NCBI GenBank assembly: GCA_025210965.1
Contig: JAOAQY010000103.1
Location: forward strand, 1-55,549
Reading direction: 5' to 3'
DNA length: 55,549 nucleotides
From: Tissierellales bacterium
GTDB lineage: Bacteria; Bacillota; Clostridia; Tissierellales; JAOAQY01
Each line of letters begins with the position of its first letter. Positions within the stretch are counted from its first letter, which is position 1. A model generated the notes under the pieces. It saw only the letters and a list, made by a program, of their open reading frames with translations. It ran no database searches and had not been told where the DNA came from. Below are positions 53,952-55,549 of this stretch, in pieces. The position numbers and the translations under genes are program-made.

Positions 53952-55058
53952 ATGAGTATACAAAGATTGTTTTCAATAGTAAGAAAAGAATTTATACATA
54001 TAAAACGGGATAAAGCTAGCCTTATAATGGCTCTAATAATGCCCATTCTCTTTATATTAATTTTCGGATACGCTGTAAATACCGATGTGGAAAATATAAA
54101 ATTAGCAGTATTCGATTACGATAAAACTGAAATCAGTAGAGATTTTATAGGTAAGTTTTCTGCTTCTAATTACTTTAATGTCTCTAATTACACAGACAAT
54201 TTAAAAGACATTGATAATTTAATAAAGGAAGATAAAATAAAAGCTGCACTGATACTTCCATCAGGTTTCTCAAAGAACATCAAAAGAGGCGTGTCTTCTT
54301 CCGCTCAATTTATAATAGATGGTTCTGATCCAACTATAGCAAGAACTGCTCTCCAAAGCAGTATATTGCTATCAAAAGCATATTCTCTTAAATATCAGGG
54401 CACAAATTATAATCCCATAATAGATTTTCGAACAAAGGTATGGTTCAATCCTGCTCTTGAAAGTACTAGATTCACAATTCCAGCTCTTATCGGACTTATA
54501 ATGCAAAATATAACTATTTTACTTACAGCCTTCACATTAGTAAGAGAAAAGGAGCGAGGAACCCTTGAACAGCTTCAAGTAACTCCAATTCGTTCTAGTG
54601 AACTAATACTTGGCAAAATGATTCCATATATATTAATTGGTTCTGTAGATTTTCTAATAGCTTTGTTTTTTGGAACTTTTTGGTTTGGTGTTCCTATACA
54701 AGGAAATGTACTGCTTCTCATCATACTTGGTTTTGGTTTTGTAATATGTGCTCTTGCAATGGGAATGTTAGTATCTAGTATAGCAAGTAATCAGCTTCAA
54801 GCTATGCAAATGAGCTTGCTATTACTGCTTCCAAGTGTCCTATTGTCTGGTTTTATATTTCCTAGAGATGCAATGCCTTTTCCTATAAATCAAGTGGGTA
54901 ATATAATACCCCTAACATATTTTATAAATATTTTAAGGGGCATTATATTAAAAGGAGTAAGCCTTCATTACCTATATTCAGATGTTTTGATATTAGGACT
55001 TCTAGGTGTAATACTTTTAGCTTTAGCAATATTTAGATTTAAGAAAATTCTTGATTAA
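53952..55058 (+). CDS. ABC-2 type permease
   Basis: 368 aa. An N-terminal membrane helix (KEFIHIKRDKASLIMALIMPILFILIFGYAV), an extracytoplasmic loop of about 150 residues, then five C-terminal helices, as in YbhS/YhhJ. The PALIGLIMQNITILLTAFTLVREKERGTLEQL segment is the family hallmark. ATG at 53952 with GGAGG five bases upstream; it overlaps nothing when that start is used. Only one permease is encoded, so it likely works as a homodimer or with a second one elsewhere. Confidence 0.93.
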   Translation: MSIQRLFSIVRKEFIHIKRDKASLIMALIMPILFILIFGYAVNTDVENIKLAVFDYDKTEISRDFIGKFSASNYFNVSNYTDNLKDIDNLIKEDKIKAALILPSGFSKNIKRGVSSSAQFIIDGSDPTIARTALQSSILLSKAYSLKYQGTNYNPIIDFRTKVWFNPALESTRFTIPALIGLIMQNITILLTAFTLVREKERGTLEQLQVTPIRSSELILGKMIPYILIGSVDFLIALFFGTFWFGVPIQGNVLLLIILGFGFVICALAMGMLVSSIASNQLQAMQMSLLLLLPSVLLSGFIFPRDAMPFPINQVGNIIPLTYFINILRGIILKGVSLHYLYSDVLILGLLGVILLALAIFRFKKILD

Positions 55059-55120
55059 TAAATTTTTTCTAGCTGCTTTATTTAGTCATTTTATTTAATA
55101 GCTTTATATAGCAAATTTAA

Positions 55121-55549
55121 CTAGATAACTTTGAATAAATTAACCATTTCTATAGCTGTATTAGCAGCATCAAAGCCTTTATTTCCAGCTTTCGTTCCAG
55201 CTCGTTCTATAGCTTGTTCTATAGTATCTGTAGTGAGAACCCCAAAGCTAATAGGTACTCCAGTTTCTATCGAAATATTTGCAATTCCCTTAGATACCTC
55301 ATTTGCAACATAATCAAAATGAGGTGTCGCTCCTCTAATTACCGCACCTAAACAGATTATCGCATCGTAATTACCACTTACAGCCAATCTCTTAGCTGCA
55401 AGTGGTATTTCAAATGCTCCAGGCACCCAAATCAATGAAATATCATTTTCATCTACACCATGTCTCTTTAATGCATCTATTGCTCCATCTAGTAATTTTC
55501 CTCCGATAAATTCATTGAATCTTCCAACTATAATGGCATACTTTCCTTC
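55121..55549 (-). CDS. ribH: 6,7-dimethyl-8-ribityllumazine synthase, partial
   Basis: Second-last step of riboflavin synthesis. The visible 142 residues begin inside the N-terminus ([17 protein letters not shown]), with the conserved [30 protein letters not shown] and [24 protein letters not shown]. The catalytic His is in PHFDYV. About 12 N-terminal residues lie beyond the window end. Other rib genes are probably to the right. Confidence 0.95.
   Translation of the reverse strand, partial: EGKYAIIVGRFNEFIGGKLLDGAIDALKRHGVDENDISLIWVPGAFEIPLAAKRLAVSGNYDAIICLGAVIRGATPHFDYVANEVSKGIANISIETGVPISFGVLTTDTIEQAIERAGTKAGNKGFDAANTAIEMVNLFKVI

Noticed and set aside
1-55549. CRISPR array, tRNA or rRNA genes, prophage.
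   Set aside because: I read both strands for spaced repeats, cloverleaf-type ends and phage genes and found none that I could support; a tRNA scan and repeat search would be decisive.

Overview
This window is AT-rich, with short intergenic gaps full of Rho-independent terminators, strong AGGAGG-type ribosome binding sites and frequent TTG/GTG starts. The proteins are low-GC Gram-positive in type (ABC-F, DegV, TypA, BioY, ThiT, AzlCD, TrmB and DUF3160 families). This suggests an anaerobic member of the Clostridia (Bacillota); genus is not resolved. Rubredoxin, FeoB without FeoA and SAM-radical enzymes fit an anaerobe. I saw no rRNA, tRNA, CRISPR array, prophage or intact insertion sequence.

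Layout. 1-5.3 kb: 5' end of an ascorbate-type PTS permease gene with a long leader, a helical hypothetical protein, a class I aminotransferase, an RNA 2',3'-cyclic phosphodiesterase and a sodium:alanine symporter. 5.4-9.2 kb: a thiamine salvage and uptake operon (thiT-tenA-thiM-thiE/thiD fusion) behind a TPP riboswitch and terminator. 9.2-25.1 kb: a diguanylate cyclase, then a tightly overlapping minus-strand operon that mixes surface-glycan enzymes (flippase-GT4 fusion, two GT2 enzymes, a giant GT-C protein) with signalling proteins (stand-alone HPt, two response regulators, a Cache sensor without output domain, a solute-binding lipoprotein, a hybrid histidine kinase). 25.2-31.9 kb: sugar-nucleotide and polymer genes (GDP-mannose pyrophosphorylase, GT4, phosphohexomutase, GH13 lipoprotein, undecaprenyl-diphosphatase). 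32.1-36.1 kb: azlC-azlD with a TrmB-type regulator, and feoB. 36.2-39.2 kb: a radical SAM/HhH protein plus its DUF4130 partner behind a promoter with two LexA-like boxes, then a monofunctional transglycosylase and rubredoxin. 39.5-55.5 kb: housekeeping and accessory genes (RluA, BioY, GNAT, DegV, TypA, isochorismatase-like, HD, DUF3160 pair, ABC-F, a HlyD/ABC-2 exporter, and the 5'-truncated view of ribH).

How the genes fit together. The 10.7-25.1 kb operon is the most notable system. Flippase, glycosyltransferases, phosphorelay parts and a sensor are co-transcribed with 0-16 bp gaps or overlaps, and one glycosyltransferase carries a degenerate receiver domain. The inferred picture is a cell-surface polysaccharide pathway whose assembly is controlled directly by a phosphorelay. 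Neighbouring manC, phosphohexomutase and uppP would supply GDP-mannose-type donors and recycle the lipid carrier. The second notable point is the 38.2 kb region: a terminator, an A7 tract and an SOS-like promoter lie inside one continuous reading frame that joins a transglycosylase to a DNA-repair-type radical SAM protein. I read these as two genes, the second damage-inducible.
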